The notes beneath the pieces were generated by a model. That model was not told where the DNA came from, made no database searches, and worked only from the letters and a program-made list of their open reading frames with translations. Made by a program: the position numbers and the translations under genes. 9,179 bases of DNA from a bacterium (lineage in GTDB: Bacteria; Fidelibacterota; Marinisomatia; Marinisomatales; JAHJCW01): contig JAHJCW010000121.1 of assembly GCA_018812885.1 (NCBI GenBank), forward strand, positions 1 through 9,179. The letters run 5' to 3'. Positions 1 through 7,284 of this stretch are shown in pieces (within the stretch, counting starts at the first letter, position 1; every line of letters starts with the position of its first letter).

Positions 1-62
1 AAGGTAAAACTCAAAATTCCAATTTGAGCTCCAAGTATATTTAAAATAGTCTTTTTATTCAT
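1..62 (-). CDS. trkH: Probable Trk potassium uptake protein TrkH, N-terminal fragment
   Basis: Only the first 20 complete codons are in the window; the gene runs off the left edge. The visible N-terminus starts MNKKTILNILGAQ and then becomes hydrophobic, as expected for the first membrane segment of an ion transporter subunit. Its ATG overlaps the trkA stop codon in a 4-base ATGA (positions 59-62), the classic sign of a coupled operon. TrkH is the membrane-embedded K+ translocating subunit gated by TrkA, and trkA-trkH pairs are common in bacteria. The assignment rests mainly on this neighbourhood, because 20 residues are too few for a family match. A KtrB-type subunit is the main alternative. 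No Shine-Dalgarno sequence is visible before the start. Confidence 0.65.
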   Translation of the reverse strand, partial: MNKKTILNILGAQIGILSFT

Positions 63-1408
63 TTAAGACCAAACAGCGTCCGAAGTTTTGTAATAGCATT
101 CTTCTTTGCAAATACCAACACTGTGTCTTCTTCTGTAATAAGTGAACTACCTCGAGCAATACTCAAATTACCATGATGGTTAATAACGCCAACAATGCTT
201 TCATTTGGGAAATCAATTTCTGAAAGTGGTCTTTGTGTGACTTTACTTCCTGCTTTTGGCTGTAATTCAATTACATCTACATCCATCTCTTCAAAAGCAA
301 TAAGATCAGTTTCAGTTTTGTCACTATATATTTTTCGTATGATCTTATTAACGGTAGCCATATTTTTACTTACAATCGATCCCACTCCGAGTTCTTGTAA
401 TAACGGCATATATTCAGTTGTGTTAATATGGATAATAGTTTGTTTTGCTCCCAACTGATGGGCAAGTATTCCGCTTAAAATATTTACTCTTTCATCTCTT
501 GTTACGGCTATAAAACTTTCCACCTCTTGTATATTCTCTGATTTAAGAAATTCAAGATCTGTTCCATCAGCATAAATGACCATCGTATTAGTTAAATTTG
601 CTGCAATTTGTTCTGATTTATCTTTTCTGTTATCGATTAATCTAATAGATTTTTCATTTTGTAATATCTCAGCTACAGAGGTACCAATTTTTTCACCGCC
701 AAAAATCATAATCCGCTCTGATTTTTGTCCATTGATACCAAGGATTTTTAATAATCCTTCGAGATTTTTTGTTTTAATTATGAAATAGGCTCTATCATTT
801 GGTTCGAAAATAAAATCTCCCCACGGAATAATCGTTTCACTTCCTCGAATAACAGATACAATGCCAAATTTAATTTCCTTACTGTCATCACATAATTCTT
901 TGACTGAACGTCCAACAATTTGGCTCTGGTAAGGAATTCTAATTCCAATCATTTTTAATCGTCCGTCTTCAAAATCCATCACCCTGGTCGCATATGGATG
1001 GTCAACTAATCTTACAATTTCTGAACAGGCTTCTTTTTCCGGGTGAATTACTAAATCTATTCCAAATTTTTCAGGTTTAATAATGGAACTGGCATCACTA
1101 TATTGTTGATTACGGAGACGGGCTATCACTTTATTAGCACCTAATTGTCTCGCCTGTTGCGATGCGATTAGATTTACTTCATCAATTCTTGTTAAGGCAA
1201 ATACATAATCAGCTTTATCCACATTTGCTTCAACTAAATTTTTTGGGCTTGCTCCGTTTCCTTGTACAACTATTACATCTAAATTTTCAGATGCACGTCG
1301 GCACTTTTCAGGATCATTATCAATCACTGTTATATCAAAATCTTCTTGGCTTAAGGCTTTAGCAACATGAAATCCAACTTCACCCGCACCAATTATTACA
1401 ATCCTCAT
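59..1408 (-). CDS. trkA: Trk potassium uptake system regulatory subunit TrkA
   Basis: This is a cytoplasmic NAD(H)-binding gating subunit that sits on the TrkH membrane channel. The 449-residue product has the duplicated layout of E. coli-type TrkA: RCK_N (about 1-120), RCK_C (about 135-220), a second RCK_N (about 231-350) and a second RCK_C (about 365-449). The first Rossmann motif GAGEVG (residues 7-12) is intact and the acidic residue ending strand 2 (Asp30 in VIDNDPEK) is present. The second motif reads GGEKIG (237-242), with Glu where the middle glycine of GxGxxG is expected. An in-frame TTG three bases upstream (1409-1411) would add one Met, but the ATG at 1408 is preferred because AGAGG lies exactly 7 bases before it, the spacing also used by two other genes here. 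The stop is TGA and overlaps trkH by 4 bases. A gap of 60 bases separates it from murA upstream. Confidence 0.95.
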   Translation of the reverse strand: MRIVIIGAGEVGFHVAKALSQEDFDITVIDNDPEKCRRASENLDVIVVQGNGASPKNLVEANVDKADYVFALTRIDEVNLIASQQARQLGANKVIARLRNQQYSDASSIIKPEKFGIDLVIHPEKEACSEIVRLVDHPYATRVMDFEDGRLKMIGIRIPYQSQIVGRSVKELCDDSKEIKFGIVSVIRGSETIIPWGDFIFEPNDRAYFIIKTKNLEGLLKILGINGQKSERIMIFGGEKIGTSVAEILQNEKSIRLIDNRKDKSEQIAANLTNTMVIYADGTDLEFLKSENIQEVESFIAVTRDERVNILSGILAHQLGAKQTIIHINTTEYMPLLQELGVGSIVSKNMATVNKIIRKIYSDKTETDLIAFEEMDVDVIELQPKAGSKVTQRPLSEIDFPNESIVGVINHHGNLSIARGSSLITEEDTVLVFAKKNAITKLRTLFGLK

Positions 1409-1415
1409 CAAATAT

Positions 1416-1420
1416 CCTCT
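1416..1420 (-). promoter_or_regulatory. Ribosome binding site of trkA (decides the start)
   Basis: AGAGG on the minus strand stands 7 bases before the ATG at 1408 and only 4 bases before the alternative TTG at 1411. The same AGAGG-plus-7 arrangement precedes the NAD(P)HX repair gene and the TPR gene, which favours the ATG. Confidence 0.75.
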
Positions 1421-1468
1421 AAAGATTAAAAGTCAAAGTTAACTGCAAATTATCTGATACCAAAAGAA

Positions 1469-2725
1469 TCAATCATCAACTGAAATACGCTTTATTTTTG
1501 CTCCTAATTGAGCAAATTTATTTTCAATTTTTTCATATCCACGATCTATATGGTGTATGTGGTTTACTTCTGTAACTCCCTTGGCCATCAAACCCGCTAA
1601 TATCAGAGAAGCACTTGCACGAATATCGGTTGACCGAACTTTTGCACCTACTAATCCTTTTACTCCGCGTACAATAGCAGAATTACCCTCGACTGTTATA
1701 TTAGCTCCCAAGCGATTTAGCTCGGGTACGTGACTAAACCTATCATTATAAATTGTATCAGTCACAATCGAGGAACCCGTTGCAATGCTCATTAGAGCGA
1801 TCCATTGAGCTTGCAAATCGGTTGCAAAACCGGGGAATACTGCAGTGGTTACATCAACAGCATTTATTTTTTTTGCACGTTTTACTGTAATATCATTTTT
1901 ATCAATCACTACCTCTGCACCAACTTCAGTTAATTTTTCGATTACTACAGAAAGATGTTCAGGAATGGTGTTTTTAAGAGTGATTTTACCGAGTGCGGCT
2001 CCAGCAATTAAAAATGTTCCGGCTTCTATTCGATCAGGAATTACGGATACCTCACATGGCAGAAGTTCATTAACTCCCTCCACAATTATATCGGTTGTCC
2101 CGATTCCATCAATTTTGGCGCCCATTGATACCAAAAATTCACATAATTGAACAATCTCAGGTTCTTTGGCAGCATTTTCGATCTTTGTTTCGCCTTTAGC
2201 TAGAGTAGCGGCCATTATTATATTTCCGGTTGCCCCTACTGAAGGAAAATCAAATCGAATTTTATTACCAATTAATTTCTTTGATTTAGCAATTATATCA
2301 CCACCTTCTAGTTCTATTTTGGCACCCAACTTTTCTAATCCTTTTAAATGGTAATCTACAGGTCTTGGACCCCAAGCACATCCCCCCGGCAAGGATACAA
2401 TTGCTTTTCCAAATCGTGCTACTAGAGGTCCTAACACATAGAATGATGCACGCATTTTATTTACTAAATCATATGGAGCAATCGGCTTATCTATTGATGT
2501 AGCATCAATCATCATTTTTCCATCCGCAAACTGTATTTGTACACCAATCACTTCTAAAAGTTTTGCCATTGTACGCGTATCTCGCAAATCGGGAACCCGA
2601 TTTATTTTTGTTTCCCCTGCTACCAATAAAGCTGCTGCCATAATCGGCAGTACAGCATTTTTTGCGCCGCTTATTTGAACTTCGCCTCTTAATTGATGAT
2701 TCCCCTCTATTACTAATTTTTCCAT
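1469..2725 (-). CDS. murA: UDP-N-acetylglucosamine 1-carboxyvinyltransferase MurA
   Basis: MurA transfers enolpyruvate from PEP to UDP-GlcNAc in the cytoplasm, the first committed step of peptidoglycan synthesis. The 418-residue length is normal for the family. Visible family residues are Lys22-Asn23 in the N-terminal SGAKNAVLP motif, the mobile loop with catalytic Cys116 in PGGCAWGPRPVD, the PDRIEAGT segment (230-237), Asp303 in FPGFATDLQ (general base position), Arg369 in DIRASASL and Arg395 in DRGYEK. With Cys rather than Asp in the loop, the enzyme should be of the fosfomycin-sensitive type (inference from known families). It lies 19 bases downstream of recN and 60 bases upstream of trkA, all in the same direction. 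The ATG start is preceded only by weakly purine-rich AGAATAAG, not a clear Shine-Dalgarno. The stop is TGA. Confidence 0.98.
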   Translation of the reverse strand: MEKLVIEGNHQLRGEVQISGAKNAVLPIMAAALLVAGETKINRVPDLRDTRTMAKLLEVIGVQIQFADGKMMIDATSIDKPIAPYDLVNKMRASFYVLGPLVARFGKAIVSLPGGCAWGPRPVDYHLKGLEKLGAKIELEGGDIIAKSKKLIGNKIRFDFPSVGATGNIIMAATLAKGETKIENAAKEPEIVQLCEFLVSMGAKIDGIGTTDIIVEGVNELLPCEVSVIPDRIEAGTFLIAGAALGKITLKNTIPEHLSVVIEKLTEVGAEVVIDKNDITVKRAKKINAVDVTTAVFPGFATDLQAQWIALMSIATGSSIVTDTIYNDRFSHVPELNRLGANITVEGNSAIVRGVKGLVGAKVRSTDIRASASLILAGLMAKGVTEVNHIHHIDRGYEKIENKFAQLGAKIKRISVDD

Positions 2726-2744
2726 CTTATTCTATAAAAATAAA

Positions 2745-4343
2745 TTAATTAGACACACTTTCATCGGCTGATAATTGATATATCACTTGTTTTCTCTCAT
2801 CGTCATATAAATAATTTGCCGAGACAACCGTAGTGCCATTTTTAACCGATTTTGAAATATGCAAATGGTTCATCGCTCTTCGAGCAATTTGTGGTAAATG
2901 AGTGATACAAATAACTTGTTTGGATTTTGCAAGATTCACCAAACTATTTGCTACTTTTTCGGCTGCCACACCGGATATTCCGCTATCTATTTCATCAAAA
3001 ACTAATGAATCAACAGGATCATTATTTTGAAATACAGTTTTTATAGCCAGCATAATCCTAGAAATTTCACCACCTGAAGCAATTTCCACAAGAGGTTTTA
3101 ATCGTTCTCCTGGATTTGCACTTAATAAAAACTGAATATTATCAAACCCTTTTTCGTTGGCAAGTACCGGATTTTCTTTAAAATATGTATAAGAATCCTC
3201 TACCATTTTTTGTGAAATGTTAATTTCAAATATTGCTTCCGGCATATTTAACTTTATCATTTCATCTTCAATTGCCCTTGATAATAATTTTGATCCATTC
3301 ACTCTTTCATTATGGATTTCTTCTGCTAATTTCTGATAATTTGTTTTTTCTGCCGAAATCATTATTTTAATCTTTTTTATGTCGTCGTCTAAATAAAAAA
3401 TGTTATCTAAATCGTCGACAATTTGTTTCTTGGTGGTTAATATAGCATCGATAGAACCACCATATTTCCGTTTTAAACCATCAATCGCTCCTAAGCGATC
3501 TTGAATTTCAGTCAGTCTATTTTTGTCATGATCGAGAGAATTTACATAGTTAGTTAAACCGGTTGATACATCTTGTACACTGAGTGATGCGGATCGAATT
3601 AGTTCGGTATATTCATCAAGTTTCTGATCAATTCTGGATAGTTTCTCAATGGCAATTAAAGATGATGCAATTCTGTTATATATAGATTCATCGTCATCGG
3701 TTAACTCCAATGATAAACGATTGGCTGTTTCAACAATTTCATCAAGATGCTTTAAAGTTTGTAATTCTTCTTCAAGCTCTTTATCTTCATTGGGTAAAGG
3801 ATTAATAGCTATTATTTCATTCAATTGAAAAGATAATAATTCTTTACGTTGCTCAGCACTTTGTTTTTTTTCAGATAAATCGGTAAGTACTTTTGTATTT
3901 TTCTTTATCGAACCAAATAGTATAGTACAGTTTCCAACAGCATTTTTTAGACTGCAGAATGCGTCAAGATAGTCAATATGGGAAGACTCATTCATAATAT
4001 ATTGTTGCTCATGCTGACCATGAAAGTCTACAAGAGAAGCACACGCTTCACGAAAATCATTTTCCAAAAATGGTTCATCATTTAAAAAAGATTTTATCCT
4101 CCCGCTTTTATTTAATATGCGTCGATAAGTTTTTGAATTAAGTGCGGTTTCAACAACAGCTCTTTCAGCATTACTTCGTACCATCGTTTTGGAAGTGCTA
4201 CCACCTAGAGAAACATTTAATGCTTGTAACAAAATTGATTTTCCAGAACCCGTTTCACCGGTGATTATGGTCAAACCTTCATTAAATGAAATTTCAATTT
4301 CATCCACGATTGCAAAGTCCTTGATATATAATTTTTCAATCAT
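2745..4343 (-). CDS. recN: DNA repair protein RecN
   Basis: RecN is an SMC-like ATPase that acts early in double-strand break repair and helps hold broken DNA for RecA-dependent recombination. The 532-residue protein has the split ABC ATPase layout: Walker A GETGSGKS (29-36), the Q-loop region DFHGQHEQQ (106-114), a long helical coiled-coil middle (about 145-390), the ABC signature ASGGE (422-426), Walker B SLVFDEID (446-453) and THLPQIA (481-487) with the switch histidine. The length is slightly below the usual 550 or more, and the shortage is at the C-terminus, which stops at SADESVSN where family members usually continue into another short helix. The ATG overlaps the end of the VanZ-like gene by 8 bases (ATGATTGA) and no Shine-Dalgarno is visible, so coupled translation is likely. 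The stop is TAA. No SOS box was recognised in this stretch. Confidence 0.97.
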   Translation of the reverse strand: MIEKLYIKDFAIVDEIEISFNEGLTIITGETGSGKSILLQALNVSLGGSTSKTMVRSNAERAVVETALNSKTYRRILNKSGRIKSFLNDEPFLENDFREACASLVDFHGQHEQQYIMNESSHIDYLDAFCSLKNAVGNCTILFGSIKKNTKVLTDLSEKKQSAEQRKELLSFQLNEIIAINPLPNEDKELEEELQTLKHLDEIVETANRLSLELTDDDESIYNRIASSLIAIEKLSRIDQKLDEYTELIRSASLSVQDVSTGLTNYVNSLDHDKNRLTEIQDRLGAIDGLKRKYGGSIDAILTTKKQIVDDLDNIFYLDDDIKKIKIMISAEKTNYQKLAEEIHNERVNGSKLLSRAIEDEMIKLNMPEAIFEINISQKMVEDSYTYFKENPVLANEKGFDNIQFLLSANPGERLKPLVEIASGGEISRIMLAIKTVFQNNDPVDSLVFDEIDSGISGVAAEKVANSLVNLAKSKQVICITHLPQIARRAMNHLHISKSVKNGTTVVSANYLYDDERKQVIYQLSADESVSN

Positions 4344-4692
4344 TGGAAAACATAAAGTATTTTAAAGTTACCATACTTCCAATAATCATTCCAATTCCAT
4401 TCGCAATCGCATCATAAATACTTGCGTATCTACCTGCAATTACTCCTTGCCATATTTCATTAAATCCACCGTATGCGGTTCCAATAATTATGATAATAAC
4501 AACCGTTTTAGTTGATACCATTTTTCTTGCATTAATTGCTAAAAATGCCAAAATGAAATATTCAATAATATGTAATATTTTATCAAATGACCAGATATTC
4601 ACTTTTGGGATTGCTCCACCAGGGATTGTAGATACAGCTAATATCGCTATGATGTAAAATATTAATAATTTTTGATAAGTATTTTTACTCAT
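4336..4692 (-). CDS. VanZ-like family small membrane protein
   Basis: This is a 118-residue protein with about four hydrophobic segments (roughly 8-25, 40-54, 62-76 and 97-113), so it should sit in the inner membrane. Two blocks match the VanZ-like pattern: DKILHIIEY (37-45), and NEIWQ at 78-82 followed by GRYASIYDAIAN (87-98), with the conserved Asp-Lys, His, Glu-Tyr, Glu, Gln, Gly-Arg and Asp-Asn positions. VanZ is named for low-level teicoplanin resistance in enterococcal gene clusters, but most short VanZ-like proteins have no known biochemical role, and a resistance function should not be assumed. The gene overlaps both neighbours by exactly 8 bases, the NAD(P)HX repair gene upstream (ATGAGTAA) and recN downstream, so it is tied into the same translation unit. 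No Shine-Dalgarno is visible. The stop is TGA. Confidence 0.85.
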   Translation of the reverse strand: MSKNTYQKLLIFYIIAILAVSTIPGGAIPKVNIWSFDKILHIIEYFILAFLAINARKMVSTKTVVIIIIIGTAYGGFNEIWQGVIAGRYASIYDAIANGIGMIIGSMVTLKYFMFSND

Positions 4693-6205
4693 ATATCATA
4701 ATCGTCTGTGGTAACACATCTAACAAATCCGAGGCAATCATTCCTCGATATCCTTTTTGCTCCGCTACAAAATCTGCTGCCTTACCGTGAATAAATACAC
4801 CTAATTCCGCTGCTATAGGTGTTGGAATACCCTGAGCTACAAAACTAGCAATTACACCTGATAATACATCTCCTGTACCGCCTGTTGCTAAACCTTGATT
4901 GCCTGTTGAATTAACTATTACATTTTTCCCGTGAGCAATTAATGTCGGTGCATTTTTAGCAACGAGAGTACCATTAAACTCACACATAAACTTTTGCAAA
5001 TATTCAATTATGTCGTCACTAATTTTAAGAGCATTCGTATTCATTAAACGTGCTAATTCGCCATAATGAGGAGTAATAATGTATTCACTTTTAATTTCCT
5101 TAAATAATGCCAAATTTTCTGCAAAACACCTTAACCCATCGGCATCAATGACTAACGGTTTATCATAATTTGTTGCGATCTTTTTTACTAGTTCTTTTGT
5201 TAAATCATCCTCTCCTAACCCTGGTCCAATTAAAATAGTATCTGACCAACCAAAATACTTTTCGATTGCATTATAATTTTTCTCGGTAAAATATCCTATA
5301 CCATCATCTTCACAACTTACTGTGAGACCTTCGATAATATTTGTTTCGTAAATATTATTAAGTGATTTAGGTGCACAGGTTGTGACCAATCCTGCTCCAC
5401 TACGTATCGCTCCAAGTGATGCTAAAATTGCTGCACCGGTCATCCCACAAGAACCGGCAATTATCAATACTTTCCCCTGTCGGTGTTTATATGTGTTTAC
5501 ATTGGGTGCTTTTAAGTATTTGTAAGCTAAATCTTCATCTGCCATTCTATATTTGTAGCCGGGTAATTCATTATAAATATCCGGAAAGCCGATGTCCACC
5601 GGAATGATCTCACCACACTGTGATTTACCAGGTTCTAATGTCATACCTATTTTTATCATACCCATTGTAACAGTGGTATCAGCAATAACTGCATTTTTGG
5701 CAACACGGCCGCTATTAGCATTAACACCTGATGGGATATCAACAGATAAAACCAGTGATTTTTGATTATTTATCCATTTTGTATAATCCGATATTGGGGC
5801 ACGAAGCTCTTCCGCAAAACCGGTTCCAAGTATGGCATCAATAATTAAATCATACTTTTGTTTTGGTGGTTCAACTGAATGTGTGAGTGTAATATTTTTC
5901 TTTACGCACTGTTCATAATAAAATAATGAATCACCTTTAATTTCATTTTTAGTGGGAATAATAAATAAATATAAATTTAATCCAATTTCCTGTAAATCAA
6001 GTGCTGTTTTATATCCGTCGCCCGCATTATTACCTTTACCACAAATTATCGCAACTTTTGGATTATGAATTCCGGCAAGCATATTTTGCACATATTCCGC
6101 AACAGCAGAACCCGCACTACCCATTAAATCAATACCAGGGATACCCATATTTTCTATGGCTATCCTATCAAGTTCCTGAGCCTGCTCTTTAGTTAATAGC
6201 TTCAT
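4685..6205 (-). CDS. nnr: Bifunctional NAD(P)H-hydrate epimerase / ADP-dependent NAD(P)H-hydrate dehydratase
   Basis: This is a metabolite repair enzyme: it epimerises R-NAD(P)HX to the S form and dehydrates S-NAD(P)HX back to NAD(P)H. The 506 residues form a fusion of YjeF_N (about 1-215) and the ribokinase-like YjeF_C domain (about 225-503), the same order as E. coli Nnr. In the N-domain GKGNNAGDG (56-64), DAILGTG (123-129) and VDIPSG (155-160) are visible. In the C-domain GKVLIIAGS (244-252), GAGLV (270-274), IGPGLG (326-331), DADGL (354-358), TPHYGE (378-383) and GGTGDVLSG (442-450) with the catalytic Asp446 are present. A usual Lys-Gly step reads Lys-Asn here (KNAPT, 417-421). The start is supported by AGAGG 7 bases upstream. 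The gene begins 2 bases after acpS, a pairing seen in many bacteria, and overlaps the VanZ-like gene by 8 bases. The stop is TAA. Confidence 0.97.
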   Translation of the reverse strand: MKLLTKEQAQELDRIAIENMGIPGIDLMGSAGSAVAEYVQNMLAGIHNPKVAIICGKGNNAGDGYKTALDLQEIGLNLYLFIIPTKNEIKGDSLFYYEQCVKKNITLTHSVEPPKQKYDLIIDAILGTGFAEELRAPISDYTKWINNQKSLVLSVDIPSGVNANSGRVAKNAVIADTTVTMGMIKIGMTLEPGKSQCGEIIPVDIGFPDIYNELPGYKYRMADEDLAYKYLKAPNVNTYKHRQGKVLIIAGSCGMTGAAILASLGAIRSGAGLVTTCAPKSLNNIYETNIIEGLTVSCEDDGIGYFTEKNYNAIEKYFGWSDTILIGPGLGEDDLTKELVKKIATNYDKPLVIDADGLRCFAENLALFKEIKSEYIITPHYGELARLMNTNALKISDDIIEYLQKFMCEFNGTLVAKNAPTLIAHGKNVIVNSTGNQGLATGGTGDVLSGVIASFVAQGIPTPIAAELGVFIHGKAADFVAEQKGYRGMIASDLLDVLPQTIMIYE

Positions 6206-6207
6206 AA

Positions 6208-6576
6208 TTATACCTCTAACACCGCAAAAGCAATAGCATATTCATCAGTATGTGAAATTGAAACTTTGCATCGAAATCGTAACTCATTGCTTAACAGTAA
6301 ATTTACTTCCGGTTTATGATTTTTACCCGAAATTATTTCAATTGATTTCATATTTACAAAATCAATTTTTTCGGAGGATAATAATGCCTTTGTTATTGCT
6401 TCTTTAGCAGCAAATCGACCTGCAAAATGGATAAACGAATCAACTTTATTATTGCAATAATTGATTTCATTTTCTGTGAATATACGATTTATGAATTTAT
6501 CGCCCTGCGAAGAATTAATCGTTTTTTTTAATCTTAGAATAGAAACAATATCCGTTCCAATAAAAAGATCAGACAC
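6208..6576 (-). CDS. acpS: Holo-[acyl-carrier-protein] synthase AcpS
   Basis: AcpS transfers the 4'-phosphopantetheine arm from CoA to apo-ACP, activating it for fatty acid synthesis. The 122-residue length is typical for the trimeric AcpS type. The family motifs are clear: GTDIV near the N-terminus with the metal-binding Asp9, RIFTENE (31-37), GRFAAKEA (53-60) with Glu59 and Lys58, and VSISHTDEYA (105-114). The start codon is GTG at 6574-6576, and it overlaps the end of the HAD hydrolase reading frame by 8 bases (GTGTCTGA). No clear Shine-Dalgarno precedes it, so initiation probably depends on ribosomes ending the upstream gene. This matters because the upstream gene carries an in-frame TAG. 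The stop is TAA, followed 2 bases later by nnr. Confidence 0.97.
   Translation of the reverse strand: MSDLFIGTDIVSILRLKKTINSSQGDKFINRIFTENEINYCNNKVDSFIHFAGRFAAKEAITKALLSSEKIDFVNMKSIEIISGKNHKPEVNLLLSNELRFRCKVSISHTDEYAIAFAVLEV
6213..6217 (-). promoter_or_regulatory. Ribosome binding site of nnr inside the acpS end
   Basis: AGAGG on the minus strand lies 7 bases before the nnr ATG. It is embedded in the last codons of acpS, so ribosomes finishing acpS pass over it just before nnr starts. Confidence 0.7.
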
Positions 6577-7252
6577 CGTTTAACTCATCGACAATATGCA
6601 CAACTTCATAAATATCATCAACTTCCCAATCAGCTCCGGAATGTTGAATGTCAGAAGTATCTCCGTAGCGTGCAAATACCGTTTTAATGCCAACTTGATT
6701 TGCACCAACTACATCTCTTTCCGGCCAATCTCCAACCATTAAAGCTTCATCAGGGTTAATGTCAAGTCGTTTTAATGTCATCTTAAACAGTATTGGAGAT
6801 GGTTTGTGAATTTTTGTATCATCAAATGTTAGCACAACATCAAATATATGATGTAGATTAAGATAATATATTCTCATCCACGCCTCCCTGCTTGGAGCAT
6901 CTGATACAACAGCAATCTTGATCCCGTGTTTTATCAAATGTATTAGAGTCCTTTGCACATTTGGATAAACCAATAATGAGGAATCCTTTGCACGTCGGTA
7001 CGCGACAATGGCTGCAGCAAGTAATTTATTGCTTATCATACCAGTTTTATATTTTAGAAAATCATCAAATATTAATTGATATTCCTAACCTTTTTGATGA
7101 TAAATTGTAAAAATGAATTCGTATGCTTCTTTTTCATCGCAATCGAGGCCGGCTTCAATCATTGCACTTACTGCAGCACGTACTCCATGCTCCTTCATTT
7201 TTTTGAAATCAAGGAGTGTGTTATCAAGGTCAAATATTACAGCCTTGATCAT
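6569..7252 (-). pseudogene. HAD-superfamily hydrolase interrupted by an in-frame TAG
   Basis: Read as one frame this is a 227-codon HAD hydrolase (haloacid dehalogenase family, subfamily IA type) with an amber codon at codon 56 (7085-7087). Before it are 55 residues with the nucleophile motif FDLDNT (Asp8, Asp10) and a helical cap start. After it, in the same frame, come EYQLIFDDFL and the rest: motif II VVSDAP (Ser117), motif III Lys150 in KIHKPSP, and motif IV VGDWPERD (Asp175, Asp180), counted from codon 1. Relatives as I recall them read Gly-hydrophobic-Glu-Tyr-Gln at the break, so a Leu codon TTG changed to TAG would explain it by one base. The downstream piece could restart at the ATG at 7039, but there is no ribosome binding site and the product would lack the nucleophile. 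The substrate is unknown; HADs of this type are usually small-molecule phosphatases. No Shine-Dalgarno precedes the ATG at 7252. The final stop is TGA inside the acpS overlap. Alternatives are a sequencing error or stop readthrough. Confidence 0.8.
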
Positions 7253-7284
7253 TATATATTAATAATCAATAATTGAATTGAAGA

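Noticed and set aside
1409..1468. Possible promoter for trkA in the 60-base murA-trkA gap
   Set aside because: TTGCAG and TTGACT-like hexamers are present but no good TATAAT stands at 16-18 bases from them. The evidence is too weak to call.
1845..2354. Plus-strand open frames opposite murA
   Set aside because: They are antisense to a strongly conserved gene, low in complexity, and have no recognisable motif.
4336..4692. Glycopeptide resistance gene
   Set aside because: Only the broad VanZ-like family pattern is present. No other van genes are nearby, and the neighbours are housekeeping genes.
7251..7256. TATAAT on the minus strand at the HAD start, as a promoter -10 box
   Set aside because: It overlaps the ATG itself, so transcription would start inside the gene. 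The region is very AT-rich and no convincing -35 box is placed upstream.
7076..7276. Plus-strand open frame of 66 codons
   Set aside because: It lies opposite the N-terminal part of the HAD gene, which has recognisable motifs. The plus-strand translation has no domain-like pattern and is a shadow.
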